From contig JXTB01000026.1 of the NCBI GenBank assembly GCA_002914805.1, positions 461,253 to 525,252 on the forward strand: a DNA stretch of 64,000 nucleotides. The letters are read 5' to 3'. The notes under the pieces are model-generated. The model made no database searches. It was not told the DNA's origin and worked only from the letters and a program-made list of their open reading frames with translations. Below are positions 24,347 to 35,514 of the stretch, piece by piece. Source of the stretch: Parasponia andersonii. Its lineage: Eukaryota > Streptophyta > Magnoliopsida > Rosales > Cannabaceae. Position numbers and translations under genes: made by a program. The stretch's first letter is position 1; each line of letters opens with the position of its first letter.

Positions 24347-27300
24347 ATAATATTAAGCTCCTTTTATCTATGATTGGATCTTCTCCTAGTTCTTTATCTT
24401 CTAGTGCATAGTTAGCTATTGGCTATTGTGTAGCACTGATACGTGGGTGAATTGAATCGGCAGAAGTGGTTTCTGTTTCAAGTCTTTTGACTGAGTTAGT
24501 GTTTGGGTTCACGTCTCGCTAATTATGTATTCAAGCCTTCGCTTTATATTGAGCATGGGCCTACTAAATCAAAAAAAAAAATCATCAATATCTGTTTTTA
24601 AAACCATATTTTTATAAAGACCTGTTTTTTATTTTTATTTCATAAATATCCATTTTTATACTTTTTTTTAAGAAAAATATAGACGACCACTGTTACATAT
24701 TAAATGTGGAGTTACATATTAAATGTATAATGTATACTACAGTATATATTCCGTGCATTAAATGTATAACATGGTTTACATTTTTTAAATAAAAATGACA
24801 CTAAAAAGTGGCACATATTTTAAAATATGTACCATTTATATTTTATATACAAAATGTGTACCTCATGGATAAAATTTTATTGTAAATATAAGTCATCTAT
24901 ATTTTGCAAATGAAAGATGGGCCATAAAAATGGTATTTTTGAAGGAAAAATTAAAAATAAGTATTTTTGAAATAAGTTTTAAAATAGGTATTTGGCGTAA
25001 TTTTCACAAAAGAAACCATAGGCCCATAAAAACTTTGTAGAGATTCTCTTTTATGGGTAGCACATTTTTTATCAAATGCTCCATAATCTCCACAAGAGGC
25101 TTAACGTTTCAAGTCTCAACCGGTATAGTATCTCGTCAAAGTCTCCAAACATGCAGTGGCATGAGATAAAAATTGAGTATTTATTAAAAATCGTTTTTTT
25201 TTTTAAAGATCAATTTAAAAAATAGCCTTTTTTTACATCTATCAATAAATAATCATTTTATAATTTTACTTTGAAAAATGACCGTTTTTTATTGATCTAT
25301 TTTAAATAAAGTAAATCAATTTTTAAAAAATTAAATAAATATATTTTGATATGCCAAATATGAAAAAGGGTCATTTTTTAAATAAATTTTTAAAATTCGA
25401 TTATTTTTCAACAGTAATTGAAAATGACCATTTTGCAAAATATGATCTAAAATTCAATCATTTAGCTAAAAGGTCCATAAAAATTAGACATATAAACCTA
25501 CATCCTTATATAGGTTTACACGATTCTATATATTAGAAGAAATTTGTTTTTTTATGATAATTTTTCAAAAGAATTGAAAAATCCAGGATTTTAAAATTCT
25601 TTGAAAAATCTCGGCTTTTAATTAGAAAAATACCACTTTTAAAAATATTTAGAAAAATATTACTTTTTATTAATTGACGAGATACTTGAAATAACTAATC
25701 AAGTTATTTCAAGTAACTCGATTGGTAATCACAAGTAACTAAATTGATTAACCTAAGTAACTCAACTGGTTACTTTAAGTACCATTTAAAAATACTAATT
25801 TTGAAGAAAAAAAATAGTATTTGTCTAAATATTTATTAAAATATTATTGTTCTAAACAACCTTTTTAAAAGAGATATTTTTATAAATCAACCCAAGATTT
25901 TTCAAAAAATTCAACTAATTTTGAATTTTTCAATTTTTGGTATTTTAAGCCTAAAATTTTGTAAGAAGCCCACTATATAATTACATAATAAAGTTAAATA
26001 TAATTAAAACTTCTAGAAATAATCTAACCCTCAAAAATACAAACCCAGAATAAATAATATGCAAATTCCTCTAACCATAAATCAAAGGAAAAACCATTAT
26101 TCCATATGCATAAATAAATAATTATTATATTTAACACAAAAATTCATATCCGCCAACTCTTCTAATGCATATTGGCATAAAAACACCGTCAAACATATTA
26201 CTCACAAGACCGTTTGGATATCTATTCAAAGAAATTAACAAAAAAACTACATTAATGATCTTAATAGAAAGGCTCAAAAGTTGTTGGAATTTAAAAGTAT
26301 TGTTTATATAAAGAACATTTACCTTAACAGAAGTATGATTTTTTTTTTTTTTGGGTGGTAATATGAATGCAATAAAAGTAACACATATATATATAGGTTG
26401 CCAATCCAATAGGTATTTTTTTTCTTTACCTATGGGTAGGTATTTTTTTTTAGCCGTTGAATCATCATCTAATAGTGATCCAATGACTATAATAAAGTGC
26501 ATGAAAAGACGTGCATCATTAATGCTCTTTCTCTCTCTTACTTTTTATAATAAAAAAATATGCATACTAAATTTTTATTGGACAAATTGATACCTATGGA
26601 TAGGTAAAAAAAACACACGCAGACCATAATATAAACAGTTTATGAAGCACCTAAATATATTTTGCACAAAAATAGTGTAACTCGTGACATACTAATCATA
26701 CAACATATTCCTAATTTCTATAATTTAATTAATACTATTGTTTGCTCAATTAGACTACATGTTTGCCTTTAAGAGTGCTAGTCACTTTATTGAACACCCC
26801 AATATAAACAAATATATAGATTCTCATGATTGAATGATTGAATATTTTGCCAAAAGTTTCAAGTGATCAATTACTTAGACAATTTAAGGGGAAGTTATTA
26901 ACTCCCAAAAGAGTCACAAAATTCCAATATTATTGTATTGATTCGTCGCTATACTAAAACTTGTATTTCCAAATTACAGAAGTTATTGAATGAACGAATT
27001 CTCCTCTGTAGTAATTCAAAAATTATTAAATTTTAGTATACATATGATATTTACAATAAACTTAGGATTAAAAACATGAATATATTTAATGCTCATAAGA
27101 TTTAATCAAAATAGTCACTAAAATTAATTAATCTTATTTATGATCCTTTTGATACTACAAATAATATCAGTTAATACAATTGATCTATCAAACCAATAAT
27201 CTTCACTGCAACTAACATAAACAAAATGTGTAATTTTATTTATAGCTGCGAGTGACTTTATAATTATACAGTTCTAGTAATAAACAATATATGGACATCG

Positions 27301-27442
27301 ATATATATTCAAATTATTTATACATTGAATGAAAAACATCGATATAATTTAATTAATTAAGCTGAAAATGTCATAAATAATTTCTTTCAAATAGTGTAGT
27401 CGTAACAAGTGTACTATGGGGTTTGAAGGTAATTAGCTTACT
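24347..27442. other. AT-rich spacer
   Basis: No host gene or RNA is supported. Bases 24360-24570 are less AT-rich and end in a poly-A run, but I could not confirm a SINE. From 24570 on the DNA is dominated by 'aaaatggtatttttgaa'-like words on both strands. A 22-bp tandem repeat lies at 25711-25780. A weak inverted pair of 'ttacctatgggtaggtat' type words lies near 26427 and 26590. Confidence 0.55.
25711..25780. repeat. 22-bp tandem repeat, three units
   Basis: 'aagtaact' begins at 25711, 25733 and 25755, with a partial start at 25777: an exact 22-bp step. Units read like 'aagtaactcgattggtaat' with several substitutions between them. Confidence 0.75.
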
Positions 27443-27851
27443 TGGAAGAGCAAAAAAGCAGGCGTTAGTAGCAAGAAGTAGCGGTGAAATTGAGTTTAGG
27501 AGACTAACATAAGGTATGTACTTACCATACTTGATTTGGCTAAAAGGCTAGCTAGTGGAGGAGCTAAATATTCCTAGGAACTTTCGAATGCAAGTCTACT
27601 CTGATAATAAGATAGTAATAAGTATTACCCATAATCTTATTCAACAAGACACGAGTAAATATTTGGAAGTACTGATATGCACTTTATAAAGAAAAAAAAG
27701 GGCATGATTTGCATGCTGTTTATTCCTACTTGGCAACAAACAACATATATTCCCAGTAACCCACGAAAACGTCTACCAAGGTAGAGTTTTGAAGAATATC
27801 TTGCGGAAAGATTGCGCATAATCAACATATCCACTATAATTTGAGGGAAAG
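27443..27851 (+). mobile_element. Decayed Ty1/copia 3' remnant (RNase H end)
   Basis: The translated start WKSKKQALVARSSGEIEF matches the highly conserved C-terminal RNase H motif of copia elements. Further on, the FIPT and RLRIINIS-type words fit the end of the same polyprotein. A purine-rich 'ttgagggaaag' precedes a TGTTGAAGA start typical of a copia LTR at 27852. It is heavily broken, old, and has no matching 5' part in the window. Confidence 0.75.
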
Positions 27852-28642
27852 TGTTGAAGATTTCATATTTTTACAATTTGGTTTCTTTGAGAATTATCTG
27901 CCTGTATTCCTAGGATTATCCTAATCTACGCGTATCACTTTTATCTTGATTTTGAGTTGTAATTATCTGAAATTATTCTCTGTTTTGAAAAATAGCTATC
28001 GATATTTAGAATCTCAATTTATTGCAAATTGCCTAAAAGACAATTTTAGGTTTCAAAACCCCTAGCTGGCACCAAGATGCCTGAAGCCAACACCATAGCA
28101 TTTTGGTTCTGTCTCATAAGTATCGCGACGCCGAGTCACGTGTTTGGTAGGGTTTTTTTGTGCAAAATATCCCAGATTTTCACCTTTTTCTTCTTTTGGA
28201 TTTTCAGCACTTGATCTCCATCAAATAAAATTGAACAAAATTTACAAAATCTTACACCTTTCCAAAATTGGGTGTATAATTTTGATCTAATCAAAAATAA
28301 TTTTTAGAAAAAATTTTGACATATGAAACCATATAATTAACGACCAACTATCAATCATACATTTATTATATGATATTCATCTATTTATCATATACATATC
28401 AAATCTAATGTAGTACTTACTCATGCATACTACTTATTAATACTATATACTCATATAGTTGCTTTATTATCAACGGTTGGTTTGAAAATCAAATTTAAGA
28501 ATGGTCTAGCCATATTCAAAATTTTTGTAAAAGTCTCGACTATATGATACATAGTATTAATCATAGAAAACATAATAAAAAGAAGAATAAAATAAGAATT
28601 AGTACCTTTTGTACCCTATCAGTAGATCCTCAATTTTTTGTT
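27852..28642. other. Probable LTR debris of the copia remnant, then spacer
   Basis: TGTTGAAGATTTC follows a purine tract, as at the start of many copia 3' LTRs. I could not find the LTR's far end or a partner copy. The remainder to 28642 is AT-rich with no gene seen. Confidence 0.45.
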
Positions 28643-28903
28643 TGTTAGAAAGCTTTGGCATTTAGGTTAAACCTAAAAGACCGAAACTTTAGGGTTGATT
28701 AGCTGTAATATATGTGTAATATACAAATGTGCAAATATGTGTATTTTACGATAATTATCCCTAGAAATCAGACTATATTTTATTGTATTTTTCCTTTTAT
28801 TTTGTAGTTTTTTATTCTCTATAAACTTTATAAGTACTGAGGCTGTAAGTCTTATGTTATTAATGAGATATACACGACTTAAACTCTAAGATTAGAGCCT
28901 ATA
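28643..28903 (+). repeat. 5' LTR of the short copia element
   Basis: Aligns with 30785-31044 along its whole length, including 'gataattatccctagaaat' and 'actctaagattagagccta'. It is followed directly by the PBS. Confidence 0.88.
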
Positions 28904-28916
28904 TGGTATCAGAGCT
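28904..28916 (+). other. Primer binding site of the short copia element
   Basis: TGGTATCAGAGCT, the classic copia site complementary to the 3' end of initiator Met-tRNA, directly abuts the 5' LTR. Confidence 0.85.
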
Positions 28917-29000
28917 AAACACTCTTTAGAAACCCTAGGCTATCTTTTTTTTTTTTTCTTGTCTTAACATGTCTCTTCCTTGTCCTAAACTACCAGTAAC

Positions 29001-30760
29001 ATGTCTGATACAACCTTTGAGTCTTTAATCTCTACTGTAGTCTTTACAACCACCACCAAGTCCCCTGACACTAAAATAGCTGATTCCTACTCTGTCCAAA
29101 TTACCAATATTCGATTGAATAAAGACAATTTTCGGTGCTGGTCTCAATTAGTCTGGATGTATATTCGAGGAAGAGGGAAGATAGGCTATCTGATAGGTGA
29201 GATTGTTGCCCTTGTAAAATCAGATCCCTTTTATGCTATATAGGATGCTGAGAATTCAATGATTATGGCGTGGTTAATTAATTCTATAGATGAAGAAATT
29301 AGTGCCAACTATATATGTTATCCATTATTAAAGAACTTTCGGATAATGTATGCTAAATGTATTCTGATCTGGGGAATCAATCTCAGATTTACGAGCTGCA
29401 GTTGAATATTGCAAAAGTTCGGCAAGGAGAAAATAATGTGACAAAGTATTTTAATATCTTGAAAGGTCTATGGCAAAACCTTGATATATTCAGTGACTAT
29501 GAATGGAAAAGTCTTGATGACTCTAACCATTATAACAAGATGGTGGAAAGCATAAGGATCTTCAAATTCTTGGCTGGTCTTAAGGTAGAATTTGATGAAG
29601 TCAGGAGAAAGATTATTAGGAGACATCTGCTTCCTCCAATTAGAGAAGTTTTTTCTGAAGTTAGGAGGGAAGAGAGTCACCGACGTGTCATGCTAGGTAA
29701 GAAGGTTATTGTTGGTCCAATAGAAAACTCAGCACTTATAACTACTAATTCTTTTGGTTTTGCTGAAAATAGGCCATATAATTAGCGAAGATTCAATGGG
29801 AAACCTCAGGTATGATATGATTATTGTAATAAACCATGCCATACACGAGAAATTTGCTAAAAGCTCCACAAAAAACCAGCAAACTAGAAAAGTAATAAGT
29901 AGGGAGACAAAGGCAGCAACACAACACCAACTACAAAAGAAGCTGAGACTAGTTTAACTAGCAAGGAGCAGATAGATTACCTTCTTCAATTGCTAAAACC
30001 CAATCCTTCATTTGGTATTCCTACTAGTTCTGTTGCACAAACAGGTAGGACTCCTAGTGCCAATTTCTAGTTTTTTTTTTACCTTTTACACCATGGATTA
30101 TTGATTCGGGTGCATCTGATTACGTGACTAATTTATTTTTCACATACTCAGCCAGATATAGCTTTTGCAGTCAGTGTGGTAAGTCAATTTATTCATTCAC
30201 CAGGTCGTGAACATTTTAATGTAGTTTATAGGATTCTGAGGTATTTAAAAGAAACTCTAAGAAAAGGACTGCTATTTGAAAATCATAAATACTTGCAAGT
30301 AGAAGTTTATATTGATGTGGATTGGGCAAGAAGTGTCATTGATAGAAGGTCTACCTCTGGCTATTGTACCTTTGTTGGAGGAAATCTAGTTACATGATGT
30401 TGTAAAAAAGATAATGTGGTAGCCAAGAGTAATGTAGAAGCTGAATTAAGAGCTGTCGCTCATGGTATTTGTGAAGTCTTATGGGTTAGAAGATTATTGG
30501 AGGAGTTGAAATTACAAGTCCAATGTCTATGAAGGTTTATTGTGACAACAAAGCTACCATATCCATTACTCATAATCTAGTCCTCTATAATAGAATGAAA
30601 CATGTCGAAGTAGACAAATATTTTATCAAAGAGAAACTGGAGAATGGGTTAGTTTGTATGCCTTATATTCCAACTATGGAATAAGTTGCTGATATATTGA
30701 CTAAAGGTCTACAGAAGAAGCGGTTTGAGAACATACTTGGTAAGCTAGCTATGGAAGACA
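29001..30760 (+). pseudogene. Broken gag and pol remnants of the short copia element
   Basis: The gag-type part begins near 29001; it has NIRLNKDNFRCWSQLVW, a typical copia gag N-terminal motif, and continues to about 29790. A protease-type DSGAS motif follows near 30105. The 3' part has SQFIHSPGREHFNVVYRILRY, DRRSTSGYCTFVGGNLVT and the DILTKGL tail motif of copia RT/RNase H. Integrase and most of RT are not represented. It is a fossil. Confidence 0.85.
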
Positions 30761-30784
30761 TATTTAAACCAGCTTATGGGGGAG

Positions 30785-31044
30785 TGTTGGAAAGTTTTGG
30801 CATTTAGGTTAAATCTAAAAGGCCAAAACTTTGGGCTAATTAGCTATAATATATGTGTAATATATAACTGTGTAAATATGTGTATTTTAGGATAATTATC
30901 CCTAGAAATTAGGCTGTATTTAATTATATTTTTCCTTTTATTTTGTAGTTTCTCGTTCTTTGTAAACTCTATAAGTACTAAGGCTGTAAGTTTTATTTTA
31001 TTAATGAGATATATATGACTTAAACTCTAAGATTAGAGCCTATA
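30785..31044 (+). repeat. 3' LTR of the short copia element
   Basis: Begins TGTTGGAAAG after a short purine run (tatgggggag) and ends GCCTATA, the same termini as the 5' copy. Confidence 0.88.
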
Positions 31045-31773
31045 TTTTCTTTTAAACTACCAAACTTCGAAGCCAAACCTCTAACACAAATGGATGAACG
31101 TGTGGCTTTACAATAACGTGTATCTTTCTGACTCTTTGATCTTACAATTTTTTTTAATACATGAAATTGCAAGTTTTGATATACAAAGAATAAAGAAAAC
31201 TCTTTTAATCTAGTTTTTAGAGGCTCTACAAAATAAATAAATTAATAATATATCTAATTTTTTTTTGCTAGGTTTTCATCTTCTATAGGTATTTAATTAG
31301 TCTTGATGATTAAAAATTAGAAGGAAAAACATCTCCTTTATCAATGAGCTACATGCCACTTGCTAGGAATTTAATTAGTCTTGATGATTAAAAATTAGAA
31401 GGAAAAACATCTCCTTTATCAATGAGCTACATGCCACTTGCTAGGAATTCCTCTACATGTGGCATGTAACACTCTTTCTTAATTTTATATTTTTGAAATT
31501 ATCTTCATAATTATTTGGAAAACTTATCTCTCCAAAAATAATTTATATTATCTAATTAATTAATTCAAAATTAATTATTAATTATAAAATAAAAATAATT
31601 CTTTTGGACATATTATCAAGAGTGTAATAAAAGACATATTGTGATATCTAATAAGGTGTTTATTAGAGATATTGTTGGGACCTATGGACTTATAATTCAA
31701 GCTCTAGTAAATTATAATAATTAATTAAACTCTTTAATCAATTTGCTTAATTTATTAATTCCAATATTACTCC
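31045..31773. other. AT-rich spacer with a 78-bp duplication; left target flank of the chromovirus
   Basis: No gene is supported. It contains the 78-bp tandem duplication at 31291-31446. Bases 31450-31773 and 45115 to about 45850 may once have been one continuous older repeat into which the chromovirus inserted; this is an impression from composition only. Confidence 0.5.
31291..31446. repeat. 78-bp tandem duplication
   Basis: Bases 31291-31368 and 31369-31446 look identical (start atttaattagtcttgatg, end acttgctagga). A perfect tandem copy suggests either a recent event or an assembly slip. Confidence 0.9.
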
Positions 31774-34700
31774 TATAAAACTCTTGAATTTTTGAGGGTA
31801 ATTTGGACATTTTACTAATTTTTCAGATATATTAATAGAAAGTTTAATTTGTAAAAATTTTGTGCTAAATGACTAAATTGTAATTTTTGGGGGACTAATT
31901 TGAAAGAGTTTTGGGGAATATGGACTATAGTGCAATTTTTAAAACAATTGCATAGTCCCATTTATTCCCCCACGTGGGCACTCTCTCCCACACACACACA
32001 CACACACACTTTCTCTCTTCTCTTTCCTTCGCCCCCGATCTCCCTCTCTCTCCCTCACTCTCGGTTCTTTATCTCTCTTGGCCAATGGAGACGACCACTG
32101 CAGCAACTACCTCCCACCATCATATGGCCCGTTGACTGCCTGGCTCAAGCTCGCTATGCAGTAAGGAGCCTCTGCCGTCGATCCTGTCAGCTGCCGACGC
32201 CCGCTCGCCGGAAAATGCCATTAATGGCTGTTTGAAGCTTTTTGTCACCAGCGTCGTTTCAGGCCATTTCAGCTCACGTTATTGGGCTCGTTGGATTTGT
32301 CTCGTCGCCAGGATCGTCAAGGTATACATATATATATATCTTAACCTCATACTGCCCGAATCAAAAGCTACCATTTTTGGATATTTTGAGCTTTAAGTTT
32401 GATTTTTTAATCTGGTCGTTTGATCGCATTTTTGTTGATTTTTGGATTATACTCAGAAAATGAGAAATTTTGATATATATATATATATATATATTGCCTA
32501 TGTTTAGTGATTGGCACGAAAATCGAATTAGACAGCTAAGATTTGCCTCGATTTGCGTGCCATCGGTCCGGTGTGTGCCCGGACCTAAATTGGACAAATG
32601 ATATGTTTAACTTAGCTATTTTGGGTGCTAGAAATTCAGTGAAGAGGTCTGTTTATGGATTTGAATCTTCATTGGGAAGTTGGTTTTTCACAAGACGACG
32701 ATCGAGGGCTTGGAATTCGTTCTGGACCTTCTGGGCGATCGTCAATAACACTTTGAGTATTCAATAGTATGGTATCGCTATTCTTGTGAGGTAAGGACTC
32801 AGTTACCTTTGTTTTATACTGTTTCCGAATAAAACTTATTTTCTGCAACATTTGAGAACAAACATGATTTTTTGAGTTATTTGAATATATGCGGTGGAAT
32901 GTGATTGTATGATGTGTATACTGTTTTGCTTTGGAAATTTTCTGAGTACAAGTTATTTTTAGATATATCAAAAATAGGGTCGTTACGCTGCCCATTTTTC
33001 TATAAAAACCTAATATGCTTATTTTATTGAAAAACCAGAGCATGATTATTTTCACACTTCAGTTCTGTGTTGCATATGTCATAGGATCATACATGAGCAC
33101 CATGTTAGCAATGTAGATTTACAGTGTGGCATTGCGTGCCCCATTATCGATGTAGAGTCCGTAAACCCGAGCGCAGATTTGTTACTTCTGATTACCTCCC
33201 TATTTGATAGAAGTAGGCAATTCGTTTGTCCCTCCACGTTTGGTAGGTGACATATGGGTGTCCCCTCCAGGTATGGGCTTAGGTGTCAGGCAGGTTGTTA
33301 GGTACACTTAGTGCTATCATCCTGGGTTTCCACAGATGAGAGGATGGAAGCTCATGGGTATGGGTTGATTTGTGTCATGTGTATCTAAATTGAATGGTTT
33401 TGATTTTACTGTTTTATTTAGACACATACCAATAGATTTCCGATTTTGGATCATTATATATGTATGTATTAGATTTGAACTAGCTATGCAAGGACTTTCC
33501 ACCACTAAAATATTTTCGATTGAGGTAACTGTTTTCCCTACTAGGCATTATGTGCTCACCCCTTACCTTCCTCCTCAATTAGTGTTTAGTGCGATCTTGG
33601 TGATCTAGAGGAATAAGAGGCCACTTTGAATGTAGTTTGTTGCTTTGGTAATGCTTGAAGCGCATTGTTGTGGTGTTTGTGTTAGCAATTTTTAGCCCAA
33701 GATTGATAACCTAACAGGGGGGTGAATTGGATTTTAAAATATTTTAAGAAAATTTTCAACTATTCAAAACCATAGACCACTATTTTAAAACTTTTTAGCT
33801 AAATCAACAATAATACCAAACATATAGTAATAATAGCAAGTATATTAAGCACACTAAATATCAAATACTCAATTAAATAGCTTGTAATAAAGTAAAAACT
33901 ATAGGGATAGAAAAAGTGCAATTTCGGTTTTTACGAGGTTCGACAAACACGACGGTTTGCCTATGTCCTCAGCTCTCGGTAACTTGCTTTGAGCTTTCCA
34001 CTATCAGATCAAGATTATGGGCTTGACCGACCCTTTTACAAACAGAGTGAATTCTTCTTAGGCACACCCTAGCCTTTATAATAGTCTTAACTCCAGCTCT
34101 ATCACCCCTAATCTCGGATTGTTTTGACTCTGGTGACAATCTCACCTATATAGATTGTTTAGACAATGATGCCAATCTCATCAACTTAAAGGTTGTTTAT
34201 GACTCCAGTGGCAACCTCACCTCTATCCGGTTGTTTATGAATCCAGTAGCAGCCTCACCTCATACTCAATAGTTTTTCAATAAATAAGAGTGAACAGTCA
34301 CTCACAAATTCTCCTTATAAAGTAATTAATATAATTTTGGCTTAGGAGATTTGAGAACAATGCACTATAGATGTTCTAAGATTAGCTCAATATGATTTGA
34401 AAGTTAAAAATTGAGTAAAAGAGAGCTTTTGTACTTAGAAATTGATTGGGTATTAATGTAAGTACATATTCTCTTATTTTGAGTCATCAAACTTGGCTCT
34501 ATTTAAAGACATCTTCAAAAACAAGCCGTTTTCGACCGTTGGTAACTTGCTGCCAAAATTTTGGTCGATCAAAAAACTAGCGGTTGGAGTTTGACACACC
34601 AATTCAGCTCTAATTGTTATTTTTGGCTGTTATTTTGGTCGACCAAGTTTGGACAATCAAAATTGTTCTGAAACCTATTTTTGGCTTCTTTATACCAATT

Positions 34701-35493
34701 TTTGGTCGTTCTTAAAACTTTCTTTTCAAATCATTTTTTACATTAAAATGAGAATATTTAGGCTACATTAGAAATGATATTCATTTTCAAACAATTAAGA
34801 ATTAATGGATTTAAAGTTTAGCTAATTCTTTGAAGATTTGTTTGAAAATCCATTTGAAAGATTTTTGAGCCATATCAAAGAGAATTTATGTACAATGAAC
34901 TAAATCAAATACAAGACTAAATATTAAATATACCATGTCTAGACACGATCTTGTATCTTGATTATTCATCTTCAAACTTGATTCTAATATGTCCATATGC
35001 ATCCATCTTCAAACTTGATTCCTTGCTTAACTTGAGGTAGAACTTTAATGCCATTTTACTACACACTCAAGTTAAATCATTAGTACTAAATCAAATATTT
35101 GTTATCTTCAAAATAAGAATGAGTAAGATTGAAACCTTAATTTCCCAACAGTTTAGACTGTTTGGGTTTTGTTTTAGCATTGAATTAAGATTATTACATT
35201 CTATTTTTGGTTTGTGAATTCGTGTATACCATTCTGGTGTTTGATTTTGATGTGAACGATGATGATGATGCTTGGACCTATATTTGACTTATGTTTTTCG
35301 ATATTTATTTAATCTATGTTTAATGTTGTATACGAACTGTGGAAGAAGTTCACGGGATAAAATTCTAATTATTTTATTTAAATGGATAGTTTTATAAAAT
35401 TAGAACTTTTTGACACTTTTCAAATAAATCAAGGAATTTCTCGTGTTTGTGAAATTTTCCTTCTGCCACTAGCTCAAGTTTTGGGTTATGATA
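31774..35493 (+). repeat. 5' LTR of the chromovirus (split by a nested insertion)
   Basis: Aligns with the 3' LTR 43186-45114 in two blocks on either side of the insertion at 33680-35150. It has a CA repeat at 31989-32009 and a TA repeat near 32474-32494. The 3' LTR has a CT repeat and a TA repeat at the corresponding places. The first base pair reads TA rather than TG. Confidence 0.88.
33680..35150. mobile_element. 1.47-kb LTR-like insertion (probable solo LTR) within the chromovirus 5' LTR
   Basis: The unit begins TGTTAGCAAT and ends TTTCCCAACA, and is absent from the 3' LTR at the equivalent place. Flanks GTTTG (33675-33679) and GTTTA (35151-35155) form a near-matching 5-bp target duplication. 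It has no coding region. It contains 'aacctaacaggggggtgaat' and three to four degenerate ~50-bp repeats of the 'gactccagtggcaacctcacct' type at about 34130-34270. A solo LTR fits best; a small non-autonomous LTR element is an alternative. Confidence 0.78.
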
Positions 35494-35500
35494 GAAATTT

Positions 35501-35514
35501 TAGTATCAGAGCTT
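35501..35514 (+). other. Primer binding site of the chromovirus
   Basis: TAGTATCAGAGCTT resembles the initiator Met-tRNA site TGGTATCAGAGC used by plant chromoviruses, a few bases after the LTR end. Confidence 0.7.

Larger units (their letters stand above)
28643..31044 (+). mobile_element. Short, internally reduced Ty1/copia element
   Basis: Two LTRs of about 260 bp, starting TGTTRGAAAG and ending GCCTATA, bracket a 2.4-kb unit. That is about half the usual copia length. The PBS TGGTATCAGAGCT (initiator Met-tRNA type) follows the 5' LTR. Gag-type, protease-type (WIIDSGASDYVTN) and terminal RT/RNase H parts are recognisable, but no integrase is. Broken, with several interruptions. The LTRs differ noticeably, so the insertion is not recent. 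No clean target duplication was found. Confidence 0.88.

Noticed and set aside
24360-24570. Possible SINE ending in a poly-A run
   Set aside because: Weak resemblance to tRNA promoter boxes only; no target duplication, and the upstream limit is unclear.
26400-26615. Possible MITE with 'ttacctatgggtaggtat' inverted words
   Set aside because: The inverted match is short, self-complementary and in low-complexity DNA; no target duplication was seen.
28904-28916. tRNA-like string TGGTATCAGAGCT as a tRNA gene
   Set aside because: It is a primer binding site next to an LTR; no cloverleaf surrounds it.
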